This document shows, in pieces, positions 11,428 through 22,388 of a stretch of 64,000 nt of DNA. Numbering within the stretch: the first letter of the stretch is position 1; each line of letters starts with the position of its first letter. The translations under genes were made by a program, and so were the position numbers. The notes below the pieces were generated by a model. That model was not told the origin of the DNA, did not search any database, and was given only the letters and a program-made list of their open reading frames with translations. Location of the stretch: positions 1,493,001 through 1,557,000 of the forward strand of contig JAADJZ010000005.1 of assembly GCA_011032825.1 (NCBI GenBank), written 5' to 3'. Source of the stretch: Massariosphaeria phaeospora. Taxonomy: Eukaryota; Ascomycota; Dothideomycetes; Pleosporales.

Positions 11428-13293
11428 ATGGCTCCAATTGACGACGCGCTTGCAGAAATCGAATCGCAAAAACTAGGAGAAAAGATCTGCTACACGCAAA
11501 TTGCCCGCTACTATGGCGTTGTGCGGTCAACGCTGACGCGAAGGCACAAGGCCTAGACACGCTCCCGGGACCAGCTCGCAGCCGAACAACAAATACTTAG
11601 CCCACTACAGAAGTATAAGCTCGTGCTCTATATGGAGCGCTTAACAAAGGATAGACTACTACCAACAAGAGTTATAATACAAAATTTCGCCTCTAGTGTT
11701 GCTAAAACACGTGTCTCCAAGGCGTAGGTTACGCGCTTTATCAACCGAAACAGTGACCATCTTATCTCCAAATAGAGCGCTGGCATGGACGCTAACCGCT
11801 ACTCCGCCAACTCTTACACGAAGTATAAGCTGTATTTTAACCTACTGCATAGCAAGATGAAAGAGTACGATATTCTGCCCAAGAACTCGTACAATATAGA
11901 TGAAAAGGGCTTCATAATTAGTGTCACAGGACGCTCAAAGAGAGTCTTCAGTAAGCGTTAATAGGATAAAAAATAAGTAACTCCAAGCCTCTAGGATGGC
12001 TCTAGAGAGTGGGTAACGCTTCTAGCAGCAGTCTGCGGAAATAGGACGGCTCTGCCGCCCGGCATCATCTTCTAGTCGTCAAACAGTACACTGCAGTCAT
12101 CATGGGTGGCCGACGTTGAAGCAGGAAAGCACGACGTCTTTATTACCTCATCTCCATCTAATTGGACCAATAACGACGTTGGTTTGGCATGGCTAGAGCA
12201 GGAGTTTGACCGCTACACGAAGAAGAAAGCGCGGCGCGAGCGAGCGTAGCGTCTCCTCATCGTCGACGGCCATGGCAGCCACCTCTTAATGGATTTTTTT
12301 GACTACTGCGAGGCCCATCGTATACTACTTGCAGTGTTTCCACCTCATTCGACTCACACGCTTCAAGCGCTTGACGTCGTTATGTTCAAGCCACTCTCTA
12401 CTGCCTACACTACTGAGCTCACTACTTACCTCCAGCGCTCTCAAGGACTGTTACCAGTTACAAAAGGCAACTTCTTCCTACTATTCTAGAGGTCCTGGCT
12501 CATCTCGTTCAAGGAGAAGACTATACTTAAGTCCTTTGAGGCCACTAAGGTCTAGCCGATGGATGCGAACGTAATACTCAAACGCTTTACCCCAGAGCCT
12601 TTAGACAAGGGTGAACAACCTTTAACTCTTAAAGATACTAGCTAGCTTCGGATAGAGCGTTTTATACGCTCTGCAGTCAAGGACACTGCTGCAGAAGAGT
12701 CGAAAAAGCTAGCTAAGCTAGTCTATCACATGCAAGTTCAAAACGAGCTTCTTAAACACAACAACAAGAACCTTAAGGACGCTCTTAAGGTCAAGAGGAA
12801 GCACAATAAGAAGAGTAAAGTACTTAACTTGCAACAGAGAGAGGATTATCACGGTGGCGCTGTTTTTTACTCACTGCGCAAGATAAGAGAAGCACGCTTT
12901 CGAGAGAGCGTAAAGCAGCAGTTAGAACACAAAGAGCAACTCTAAAAAGCTGACACTAAGGCTCTCAAACAGGCTGCAAAGCTATACAAAGAAAGAATCG
13001 CAGGGGAGAAGCGTGTAGCGCGAGAGAAAGCTAAAGTTCAAAAAGAGCAAGAGAGGGCTGCGAAGGCAGCCAAACGCGTCGCCAAAATTGAAGCCAACAA
13101 CACCAGAAAAGCTATACAACAGTGCCAATTAGGCAAGCACAAGGCCTCACAAGTAACCTTATCTAAGCCTAAGCGCTAGCGATGCGTTGGTGGTGCTGCA
13201 GCTCGTGCGGCGTCTCTAGAAGCTGCACCAGCTGCTTCGCCCATAATTAGTCGTCGCGGCCGCACAATCAACCTTCCGCACAAATATAAATAG
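11428..13293 (+). pseudogene. Outer-element transposase with about 14 in-frame stops
   Basis: The frame of 622 codons matches the inner transposase from MAPIDDALAEIES to RGRTINLPHKYK without any frameshift. It contains stops at 11554, 11725, 11773, 11959, 11962, 11974, 11992, 12073, 12247, 12487, 12553, 12643, 12943 and 13177. Eleven are TAG, three TAA, none TGA. Where the sister copy can be aligned, it has TGG, CAG or CAA at these codons. This is what CpA to TpA transitions on either strand would give, the pattern of repeat-induced point mutation (RIP). The catalytic residues NIDEKG, LIVDGHGSH and ALDVVMFKPL are still readable. The protein cannot be full length. Confidence 0.85.
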
Positions 13294-13397
13294 TACAAAT
13301 TCATTGCAAGCATAACTTCGTTACTCCTCTACAAAATCTCGTAATAGTAGTTATTGTAGGTGATTCAATAACCTCATTTGTGAAACGGTGGTCATGT

Positions 13398-13446
13398 TGT
13401 TCGGGCGCGCATTTGGCGTCTCCGCGCATAGCGCGCACGGACACGG
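13398..13446 (-). repeat. Right terminal inverted repeat of outer element
   Basis: About 49 bp; its reverse complement starts CCGTGTCCGTGCGCGC and contains the intact TATGCGCGGAGACGCC where the left copy was hit. Followed by the TA duplication at 13447-13448. Confidence 0.85.
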
Positions 13447-13448
13447 TA

Positions 13449-14488
13449 AGGGTGATAAAAAAGCAAGAAGATAGTGGTGTGTCAAGGAATATTGTTCATA
13501 GGTATGTGATGAGTGACACAGAATAAAGCACTAGACCGTACGAGTTTATATACACGCCTTGGAACAGGCAGTTTGCTGAGCGGCACAAAAGCAGACACGA
13601 TATACGGTGTTGTTTCTGTGCCATATTTTAGCGCCGACGTACTAGGCGCTCGAGAGGCGCAGTAGCTTCATCTCGAGTGTTCTAAGCCTATCTATCCCAG
13701 TCACGAGCATTGCCGCCGCGCATAGGAAAACAACGACAAGTATTCATTGGGCCGAGGACGTACCTCGGATGATAGTACGGCTTGACCGGAAAATATAGCC
13801 TAACGCCTAGCCCTATGTTGAGACAGATGAAGTTGCACTAGGAGATAGCTTACGGGCGCTTCCATATTCTGCGTTTGATCCCTCTAAAATAAAGACTGCA
13901 ATGAACTTAGCATCGTATTGGATTTCAATAGGGCCCCTTGATCGAAGGCACGTGGCATGATACCAAAATATTCCATTATATGTAGCAGTAGATCCTGCGC
14001 AGATTTGGTAGCATAGAAGCAAGGTGTTTCGAGAATGGGGAACTCTTGAGCGTAGAGAAAGCCATAAACGGCTAGAGTCTAGATGGCGTAACATATATAG
14101 GTACATTGGATCTCATACTAACGATGGATGTGTAGCTTCCCATATCGTCGGGGGAATGTGAGGCGGAGGTCTGTGGCGATCACGTGCGTACGTTCGTGCA
14201 GGTGGATCCACCATGAATGCCCAGGCCTTTTCGCCGTCGGTACCCTACCACGAAGGCTTGGAAGTACCAGAGAATTTGCTCTGGTGATTGCATTAAGATT
14301 TTGACTGATACTTTCCTCGTCTTTATCGCATGTTCACATGCGTGTTCTCCGATGGGCCGTCGCGCAGGATACGTCATCGTGACAGCATACTCTGCTGCGC
14401 AGCATGACATAAATCAGAGCGCGGTGCACTTCCCCTCGCAAAAACCTCACAACAACAACTTTCAATCGAACTACAGACAGTAGCCACC
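13449..14488. other. Intergenic
   Basis: Besides the TATA box, this holds the promoter and leader of the DJ-1/PfpI gene, with a CA-rich stretch ending in CCACCATG. A minus frame at 13813-14106 shows no motif and is not called. Confidence 0.55.
13545..13552 (-). promoter_or_regulatory. TATA box, probably of the small gene at 8842-9201
   Basis: Minus strand reads TATATAAA about 100 bp before the outer element's right junction. With the transposons removed it would lie roughly 105 bp upstream of the ATG at 9201, a normal spacing. The assignment is inference. Confidence 0.4.
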
Positions 14489-15268
14489 ATGAACACCATC
14501 AAAACCGAAACGCCGAAGAAGATCCTCATCGTCGTATCCGATGCCCACAGCTTCCCACTCAAGAAGCCCGATGGCAGCACCAAAGAACAGCCGTCTGGCT
14601 ACTTTTTAATGGAACTAGCGAAGCCTCTCACCAAGTTCCTCGATGCCGGCTACGATGTCACTTTCGCCTCGCCCACGGGCGCGGAGCCCAAGCCGGATCC
14701 CCTGTCGGAGTCGCTCTTGTCCTACGCGGGAAACTACTACGAGCGCCAGCGCCAGCACGACCTAGTCGAAGGAAAGATGAAGACGGAGAAGAACTTCAAG
14801 CACCCGACTCAATTCGCCGACATCCGCGATACCTCGCTCAAGGACTACGCCGGCATCTTCATTCCAGGCGGCCACGCGCCGCTCTCCGATCTTGGCGACA
14901 ACAAGGACCTCGGCCGCATCTTGCGACACTTCCATGACCGCCACAAGCCGACCGCCGTAATCTGCCATGGCCCATATGCACTTCTATCCACCAAGGTCGA
15001 TGGCGAGTTCGCGTACAAGGGCTATAGGATTACGAGCTGGAGCGATGCCGAGGAGAAGATGATGGAGACGCTGCTTTGGGGCGAGATCGAGAAGGTGGAG
15101 AGTGCGTTGAGGGAGCAGGGTGCGGATATGGTGGAAGGCGCTGGGGAGAAGATGGGCCAGATCACTGTGGACCGGGAGGTGGTTAGCGGTGGAAATCCGT
15201 TTGCGGCCGATGCTCTGGGCGACAAGTTCTTGCAGATGATCAAGGGAGATGCGGCTCCAAAGGGCTAA
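14489..15268 (+). CDS. DJ-1/PfpI family protein (class I glutamine-amidotransferase-like)
   Basis: Intronless, 259 residues, start in good context CCACCATG. Shows the DJ-1/ThiJ/PfpI fold: beta strand KILIVVSDAHSF, the conserved acidic site in SGYFLMELAKPL, FIPGGHAPLSDL, and the nucleophile elbow AVICHGPYALLS with the catalytic Cys. Size and the long insertion between strand and elbow place it with the Hsp31-like glyoxalase III/chaperone branch rather than with short DJ-1. Such enzymes convert methylglyoxal to lactate without glutathione or act on damaged proteins in the cytosol; which applies here is not visible. No targeting signal. Confidence 0.85.
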   Translation: MNTIKTETPKKILIVVSDAHSFPLKKPDGSTKEQPSGYFLMELAKPLTKFLDAGYDVTFASPTGAEPKPDPLSESLLSYAGNYYERQRQHDLVEGKMKTEKNFKHPTQFADIRDTSLKDYAGIFIPGGHAPLSDLGDNKDLGRILRHFHDRHKPTAVICHGPYALLSTKVDGEFAYKGYRITSWSDAEEKMMETLLWGEIEKVESALREQGADMVEGAGEKMGQITVDREVVSGGNPFAADALGDKFLQMIKGDAAPKG

Positions 15269-15786
15269 ATTTCACTCTGTGTTCGCCCCCGACTAGGATC
15301 CAAGGAGGAGTGTGTTCTTGAGAGAGCGCAGTGGAGATGCGCTCACTTTCTTTCTGCCGATTAGCAGTGGAGAAGTGGCTTATGAAATGAACGAATGCAT
15401 GAATCGAGCTCTAATCTTTTGACGTCTGGTAAAACAGGCATCCTTTCCTCTAATGCATAGTAGCTATATCTAGGTTCCAATCACGCTCAGCAGTTTCGCC
15501 AACCGAGTATACAACAAGAGCAATCTAGCTCTTTCCCCCGCCTACAGAAGCGGTTGCAGCATCACATGCAGTCCGAACCGTTGCAGATAGGGACCAAGGT
15601 GTGCCAAAATTTCATAAACTAGAAAGACCAGGGGATGAAATGCTACAACTGCCGTCGATCCTGGCTGGCGTATTGAACAGACCGCTTAATTTGAATGGAT
15701 CCAGCTATCTGATAGACTTCTTAGAACAGCGGATGTTCGCGTTTGCAGTTCAGTAAGTCAAATCTCCTTAGTATCAACTTTCGCAT
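15269..15786. other. Intergenic, convergent 3' ends
   Basis: Separates the 3' ends of the DJ-1 gene and the minus-strand pepsin-like gene. No feature recognised. Confidence 0.6.
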
Positions 15787-17490
15787 TCAATGGATCACAA
15801 TTGCGGGAATAGGACTCCGAACATCTGATCCTGGTAGCTCATGTCTCCTCGCATCGTCTGATAGAAGATAAAGCCCCGGGGAGTCCAGCTCCACCTGCGT
15901 ATTCCCGGGTTTCGTCGGGTCGACCGAGTGAGCCATCTCGGACCGGGTCTCCTCCATCTCGTATCGGGGCTCGCCCATGGCTTCCTCGCCTGGGTCCCGG
16001 TCTTGGTGTACAATGTCGGAATCAGGCGGTTCACCCTCGTGGCGCAGTTCAAGGGTAGCAACGACTCTTATCTTCCGGAAATACATATAGAGCAGAGCTG
16101 CAAGGAGGATGACTGCGAGCGTTGAGCCGATGCTTATCCCCACTATTGCGCCGGTGCTCAGCGTTCGTTTCGAGCTAATTGGAGGCGGTTCCGGCGGCGT
16201 TCCTTGCTGCGAGCCTGGCGGATGGATGGCGATGATGTCCGCCTCGTGTGGTCCGTCGCGAACCTGGTGGACGGAAAAACTCGATCGCTCATAGTCCGCG
16301 ATGACATACGCTTCCTGGAGAAAGGCTCGGCCTAGCGTATACTGAGAGTCGTTTGCCGCGCGCCGGATTGGAAAATAAGAAGTAGAGTTAGCATAAATTG
16401 GATAGGAGGCGTGGAGATCGAATGCAGCGGACGGAAGTGTGATCCGAACGAGTTTTGATGGATCGTTGTCGTTCCCTAGTGTGATTACTACGGATGGCTT
16501 ATTTCTCAGGAATGTGTCGTATGTGGAAGAGTTGTTGAAGAGATAGAAATCGGTGTGGGGATCGTATGCAAGGCCCAATGCGGCTTCGAACTTATCGCAG
16601 ACGGAGCGAGGAAGCCAGAGGTGTGGAACGGTCGAGTCGATCAAAGCGAGGATCGGATTGGAAGCGTCGGATAAAGTTATTGTACCTTCGAGGGTATTGA
16701 ATGCGGTGATGCCTTGGATTCCTACGCTGAGCGATCGAGAGTCGTCGCTGCTGAAAGGGAAAGGGATGGGCGAGGACGGTGCGTCGAATTTGGATTGGTC
16801 GAAGCCTCCGAGAGTCAAACTTCCCAGGGCTTTGGGTATATCTATACTTCTAGGTAAGTTATTTCAGTTTTCTTCATCGCTTCAAGAGTACTGACGATAT
16901 GGCGCGCCCGCTGTGTAAGCATAAGAAAGGCTAGGTATCATGTCTTTGTCTCTCAAAGTTTGCATCAAACTTGGCTGAGGGTTCTCAAAATCCGAAAAGT
17001 TTGAGGGTTTGGGCCCTAGTCCGAGTATGCCCAAGTAAAAGTCTTTGGTCGCGATACCAGCAACGATCTGATTCTCCAGTGTCACATCTCCGTCTACCAT
17101 CAACCCCACATTCTCGAGTCCATACATTCCATTCCCGCTGTAGTTCAGGTTTCTTTCGAGCACAAGATCATAGAGGCCAATGAGCTTCCACGTCGAAGAT
17201 TGGTTCGATTGAAAGCCGGTTTGCTGCCCTCGAAACGGATACACGCCGCGTAGCTCACCGCAGTTCTGAGGATCACTGGGAAGACAGCCTTCCGGCACAG
17301 GGACAAATATCTCCTGCCCAGCCGTTGAGGGGAGAACTCGAAACGTTTGCGCTGGGGTTCCGATGCGCAGGATGAATGTCGACCAACTTCCGTCGTTCCC
17401 GTCCCATATTTGTGATGGCGAGAACACGAATGGAGAGGGTGATTGGCTGGAAGATGACATGTGAGAGGAATATGAAAATTGAGGTTGCAA
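15787..17490 (-). CDS. Pepsin-like (A1) membrane-anchored protein with degenerate first active site
   Basis: Two exons, 17490-16896 and 16841-15787, 549 residues; a 42-bp alternative intron (16891-16850) also keeps frame. The fold of family A1 aspartic peptidases is clear: FILRIGTPAQTFRVLPSTAG, LGILGLGP, SYAYTAGAPY, SLTLGGFDQSKF, then the second lobe ILALIDSTVPHLWLP. The first catalytic motif should be DTG but reads STAG in LPSTAGQE, while the second keeps an Asp as DST. It is therefore probably inactive or altered as a protease. Near the C-terminus a membrane helix (AIVGISIGSTLAVILLAALL) is followed by basic residues and a long acidic cytosolic tail. No signal peptide is seen at the ATG used (17490); an upstream first exon may be missing. 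The gene is divergent from the secreted protein at 17801, 310 bp away. Confidence 0.75.
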
Positions 17491-17800
17491 CTATCGGAAC
17501 TGGCGAAAGGCACATGAAGTGGGCAAAATATTCTCAGCCTTGGACCCCATGTCTCCCCGCAGCATGTCGCTATCGCGTGGCTGCATAAGCCTTCCACGAT
17601 TGGTGAGAACGGTTGCACACAATACTTTTTCCGGCCATCTTCATCAATCCAGGGCAACATAGCCCCGCATCTTGCATTCACTTACGAAATTCACAACAAA
17701 AGAGTTGCCTTCTTTTTCCAATAGTAGCGCATCGCGCCCTCCCGCCAGCCTCGCGTCCTCTCGCTCGCTTCATCTTCTCATCTTCCTCGCAGATTTAATC
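17491..17800. promoter_or_regulatory. Divergent promoter region
   Basis: 310 bp between the start codons of two surface-protein genes transcribed away from each other. Pyrimidine-rich leader just before ATG 17801. Shared control is possible but not shown. Confidence 0.4.
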
Positions 17801-20315
17801 ATGTTGCACTTTGTGTGTCTACTGCTCTCCATCCAGTTCAAGGGCTCTGTTGCAATTGCGAATTCCTGTACGTTGGGTCTTTTACTATATTGATAATGCG
17901 CTAAATCGTTCAAGCATCTAGTGTACAAAGTAGCCAAGATGAAAGTATTTCAAGTGCTTTTTCGAGTCCAGACGCGAGCGCAGCGTCCGGGAAACCGTGT
18001 TGCTACGTCGAACCAAACCGAGTTGGCCTAGGAGAATGGTACAACAAGACAGTCACTGCGACAGTGGCTACCGTTGTCACGCAGTATCTTGAATACGATG
18101 ACACGACAGTCACTACGTTAACAACCTACTACAACACCAATGCTACAAACACGGAAAGCCTGGACATGCCCACAAACCTTGTTCACGAAGGCGTCGAAAC
18201 TCAATATATCCGGACAACTGTTGTCTTTGGAGATAACATAGTCACGCAAAGCATCACGCTGTAAGTCTTTCCACTGTTGAGAATCTTTCACACCAAGACC
18301 TGCGCTAAACCTCATCGGGCAGTGCCTCTCCAACCCCGTTTGTCACGGTCCATCTAGTTGACTACGGAACAGCCCACGAAACAGTCAACGCCTACGGCAC
18401 CAACTGCGGGAATCCCCACGTAGACAGGACCGTGCTCTCATCGCTTGAAGTTGATATCCTACTCCACACTTCTGGTTGGTGGGACCGCACACAGTATGTG
18501 TCATTGGGCCAAGAGTTCATGGGTATGCTCGTCACGCAGCTCGAAGCAAAGGGAACTACGATTCCGGGCCTGGAGTCTTGCACTGTAGAGGAAGGCGAGG
18601 GTGCGCCGACTGTGCATGTCCCCGTCAATGCTTTGACAGAGCATTCGGAGACAACGACGCAGATGCCGGGAGCTTTTGCCAAATCTACGGGAGACTTGTC
18701 GGAGGAATCAAATCCGGCGACACAGGTACCGACGTCAACAGCGAAGCCTGTCCCGCAACCCTCCCATTCACCCGCAGAAACACCTCACGCGTCATCTCTT
18801 TCGTCTGCGCCTCCCGTTGTACAACCAGTCGAGTTGCACCTTACGCCTCAGGAGAGTTCTGGGCAGGCAGCACCCTCTCATCAAGATGTCTCCTCCCCGA
18901 ATCAAATCGTACAATCTACCAGTGCTGCGTCCGGAACTTCGGGACCTAGTGAACCATCATCTGCGATGAAAGCGGTCACTTCTCTTCAAGAAACATCGTC
19001 ACCGATCGTCCCTACTCAGGTACCCAGCCCAAACGCTGACGATATCCAATCATATAACTCGATCCATGTTCCAGAAGTAATTGACAGCTCTCAAAGGTTT
19101 CTTGAACCATCTGAATTACCTTTTCACTTTGCTGAGGTACATGTCTCTGTAACCACCGCAAATACGAGCGGTATACCCACGACACCAGAGCAGAAGCCAA
19201 CTCTGTACACGACAAAGATTCAATCTTATAACACGAACCATGTTCTAGAAGTGACTGACAGCTCTCAAGCGTTCCTTGAACCATCTAAATTACCTTTTCA
19301 CTTTGCTGAGGTACATATATCTGTTTCCACCGCATATACGAGCGGGACATCCGCAGCCCCCCAGCAGGAGCAAAATTTGCAAATGACAAAAGTCCAATCG
19401 TATCCCACGAACCATGCTTCTGAAGCGACCGACAGCTCTCAAAAATTCCTTCGACCATCTGAATTACCTCTCAACTTCGCTGAGTTACATATATCTGTTT
19501 CCGCCGCATATGTGAGCGGGATATCCACAGCACCAGATCAGAAGCCAGCTCTGTTTACGACAACCATACCCCGAGACGTGCCTCGCCCTGCGACTTCAGA
19601 CGGGCATCCGGCGCCGAATCTAGACGTCTTGACAAACGGCCTTCATAACATAGAAGGAACCGATGTACCCGCAATAGCGACCCCAAGACCACCACACCCG
19701 CCCTCCACCATCGTTATAGGCACCAAAACAATATCCCTCTCCTATCCAAGCACAGAACCAGGAGTCATCTTCCCCGGAACCGCGACCCTCTCCCCAGGTT
19801 CCATCCTAACCTATTCCGGCGACATCTTCTCCCTCAACTCAGTCGGAAGCGCCCTCATAGTCTTTGCCTCTACCGCCGCCCCATCAACCATCCCGCTGTA
19901 CAACACCGCCGAAAATACGGGCCTTCCCGTGGCTACTACTAGCATATCCGCAGCCCCATACACCCTTTTCCACCCTACTGCTTCAGGAGGTGGCATCGTC
20001 CTGCCCAACGGCGAAATACTGCTTCCCGGCAGCACGACCGTGCTCAACGAAACGTCTTGGGTTCTCGCGTCTTCAGCAACTGAGTTGGTGGTCACTATAC
20101 CGCTGGCATTGGCTACGGCCGGGGTAATCAATGGGACGGCGACGACAGCGCAGACGGGTGGCGGGCTTGGGAGTTATATCTGGAGTGGGATTGGTGGCGG
20201 GAGTCCGACATCCCCTCCGGCGAACTTTACGGGTGGGGTCCCGGCGCGGGTGGGTCCACTGGGCGATTTCTGGTTTCTGGTGTGGGGTGCGGTAGTTGGG
20301 GGTTTGGTTTGGTGA
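17801..20315 (+). CDS. Secreted Ser/Thr-rich, probable GPI-anchored cell-surface protein with 58-residue repeats
   Basis: Three exons: 17801-17867, 17915-18260, 18323-20315, 801 residues. The N-terminus MLHFVCLLLSIQFKGSVAIA is a signal peptide. A Cys-containing domain follows (GKPCCYVEPNRVGLGEWYN) with many NxT/NxS sites, then a long Pro/Ser/Thr stalk. Three 58-residue repeats lie at about 19047-19568. A C-terminal part carries paired blocks of the type found in fungal surface proteins (GTATLSPGSILTYSGDIFSL; ASGGGIVLPNGEILLPGST). The last 16 residues are hydrophobic (FWFLVWGAVVGGLVW) after a Gly/Ser/Pro-rich stretch, which suggests a GPI-anchor signal. I do not recognise a named family. Likely wall or surface location; adhesin-like role is inference. 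Confidence 0.75.
19047..19568 (+). repeat. Three tandem 174-bp coding repeats
   Basis: Units start at 19047, 19221 and 19395, exactly 174 bp apart with no indels. Each codes for QSY-N/P-x-NH or IH, a variable acidic part with TDSSQ or IDSSQ, and the conserved PSELPFHFAEVHISVS core. Confidence 0.9.
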
Positions 20316-22388
20316 GGGACGGCGGGGGAGGGAGGAGAGAGTGAACTGATGCTGAAGAAGAATTTTGTCCGTGAATATTGACTGAGTTGGCTAGCCCTTG
20401 AAATTGAGGAGGACTTGTGCTCATCTCAATTTCCGATTTGTTCCCACTGTTCTGCAGCGCAGCTTTCATGAGGAGTGTCGACGTTCGGGTGCCCGAGCTT
20501 ATTCCATGTCACGTGTAGTTTTGTCACCACACACACGTGGTCCCCAACTCTTGGCGCTTGGGTACGACGTCTATCAACCTAGAGTCAAGGTTAATAGGGA
20601 AAACAATCTTTTCAGACTCTTTGAGTAGAATTAACAACTTTCCCTTCTTGCTTCCAAAACTAATAAAAACACGTTCCTATAAATCTACCTTTTTCTACTA
20701 TTACACTTATTGCTGCCTATTCACACCTGCGTGTTAGTCAAAAAAAAGGAATACGCATATAGACTATGGTCTACAAGTTGTTCACCACCGCCTGTATGCG
20801 CTCCCTAGTGAACTTCCGCGGAGCTATAGTTTCATGTGGGATGGGTCGTACAACGAAGGCTTTTGTCAGCCACGTTCCGCCATGCACGTACGCATTTCTT
20901 GCTGATTAGTGCGTCATTTCTTTCCCTCTTGGACAACGTACAGCTTGTTTCGCGTTGGGGAGTGCTAGTAGATCCACCAGAGGCTGGGGGTCCGGCACAT
21001 GGGAGAGTCGAGACGCACTGCCGTGGAAGTAAGAGCCCGTGACGAATGTTGCTTTGAAATCGTCGAGGGAAGAGCTGGCCTCGCGGGTTCGATGGAAGGC
21101 CGGGCGTCCGAGACTAGTTCATCCGGTAACGAGGTATCCTGACTCGCTTTTTGAGCGAAGACGCGGCTGTGTGCGGAACAGGTGCATCGATTCTATGCCC
21201 TATATCGAATAGTGCTGCTAGGCGGAGCAATTTACTGAGGAAATCGGCAAGTCTGTTAGCCCGTCGGGAGGCCGAAAAAGTTATGTCGGTGCTATAGAGG
21301 GTTTTCAGCGTCATTCTAACAAATGTTAGCTTATGCAATTCGGCGAGACCCAAGGATACCGAGTTACCGAGACCAGCCTCCTAAACGATTCATTTCCTCG
21401 ATAAGTTAGACCGCAAAAGCTTGTCTGCAGTGATGGTGGGACAAGATTCCCAGAGACGGTCACCCTACAGGTGGGGCCTCGACAGCGTATGGTGAAGGCC
21501 ACATGGTTGTGCTTCATATCCACTAGTGCTTGCATAAGACTAGTCGTCAGCAACCCTAGCGGCGTGCTTCTGTAGTCTTGCGTAGGATGTAAATGGAAAA
21601 ACGAGGTCGAGGAAGGGCTGAACAGCTGGATGGAAAAAAGTGCCGCAACCTCACTACTTCGAGGAACTAATACGCTGAGCTGGAGAAGTGAGCTAGCGGA
21701 ATGTAGGGGCCAAAACTAGTCTCGTATGCCACTTTAGCACTCAGATACGAGGGGTAGAGACGCAACACGGGGTGGAGTCCGGGACCGGCGCAGAAAAGCG
21801 GATACGTAAGCTGACCGGAAACACGGCAAACAGGGGGTTCGCGGGAGTCACGCACGAAACGAGTCAAGATGGCTGGTCACTGCACGTCTGATTAACGTGG
21901 TTCAGCATATGCGGTCAATCAGTCGGGCCGCGGGCGGCAGGTCACCGTCAGCACTAAACGGGGTCGGATGGGGATGCGGGAACTGGAGTAGCAGCTGCGC
22001 CGGCAGCGGCTGAAGCCGGTGACTCTGGACTCACCATTGGGCTATTACTGCACTCGTTGTACCCGCTGCAGTCATGGATGAGGTTGGAATAAAGATGGGG
22101 AGAGCCGCCGAATGCGGAAAGGGCAAAGCTTAATCCATGGCTCGAGACGGCGCCACCGAGCCTAGCTGACTACTCCACCTAATCCGAACCTCACGACAGC
22201 ACTTGGACTTGAGCACGCCACTCTTCAACCAGGAGGAATACTTTTGGGCTATAGTAAGCTACTGTATGACGGCCACTCACGGCTATGCCACGTAATGGCA
22301 CACTGACGTGGCAGCTGCAGGGTCGACTGGATGGGGAAAGCAGAATCCTCCATCCTGATTCCTTCTCACCTGCACCATCCGTCAATCA
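20316..22388. other. Intergenic, no gene supported
   Basis: Two kb between convergent 3' ends. Contains T- and A-rich patches near 20.6-20.75 kb and several short overlapping frames on both strands without motifs. Nothing recognised. Confidence 0.5.

Larger units (their letters stand above)
9210..13446 (+). mobile_element. Outer Pogo/Fot1-type DNA transposon, interrupted by inner copy
   Basis: Terminal inverted repeats begin CCGTGTCCGTGCGCGC on both ends and are flanked by TA at 9208-9209 and 13447-13448, the target duplication of Tc1/mariner-Pogo elements. Removing the inner element (9228-11344) and one TA leaves 2118 bp. It carries a transposase frame at 11428-13293 with many stop codons. 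The left repeat is split: 9210-9227, then 11347 onward, and the joined sequence matches the right repeat base for base over about 48 bp. Confidence 0.9.

Noticed and set aside
11428..13293. Possibility that TAG/TAA are sense codons
   Set aside because: All other genes in the window use TAG, TAA and TGA as normal stops, and the sister transposase has Trp or Gln codons at the affected sites, so mutation is the simpler reading.
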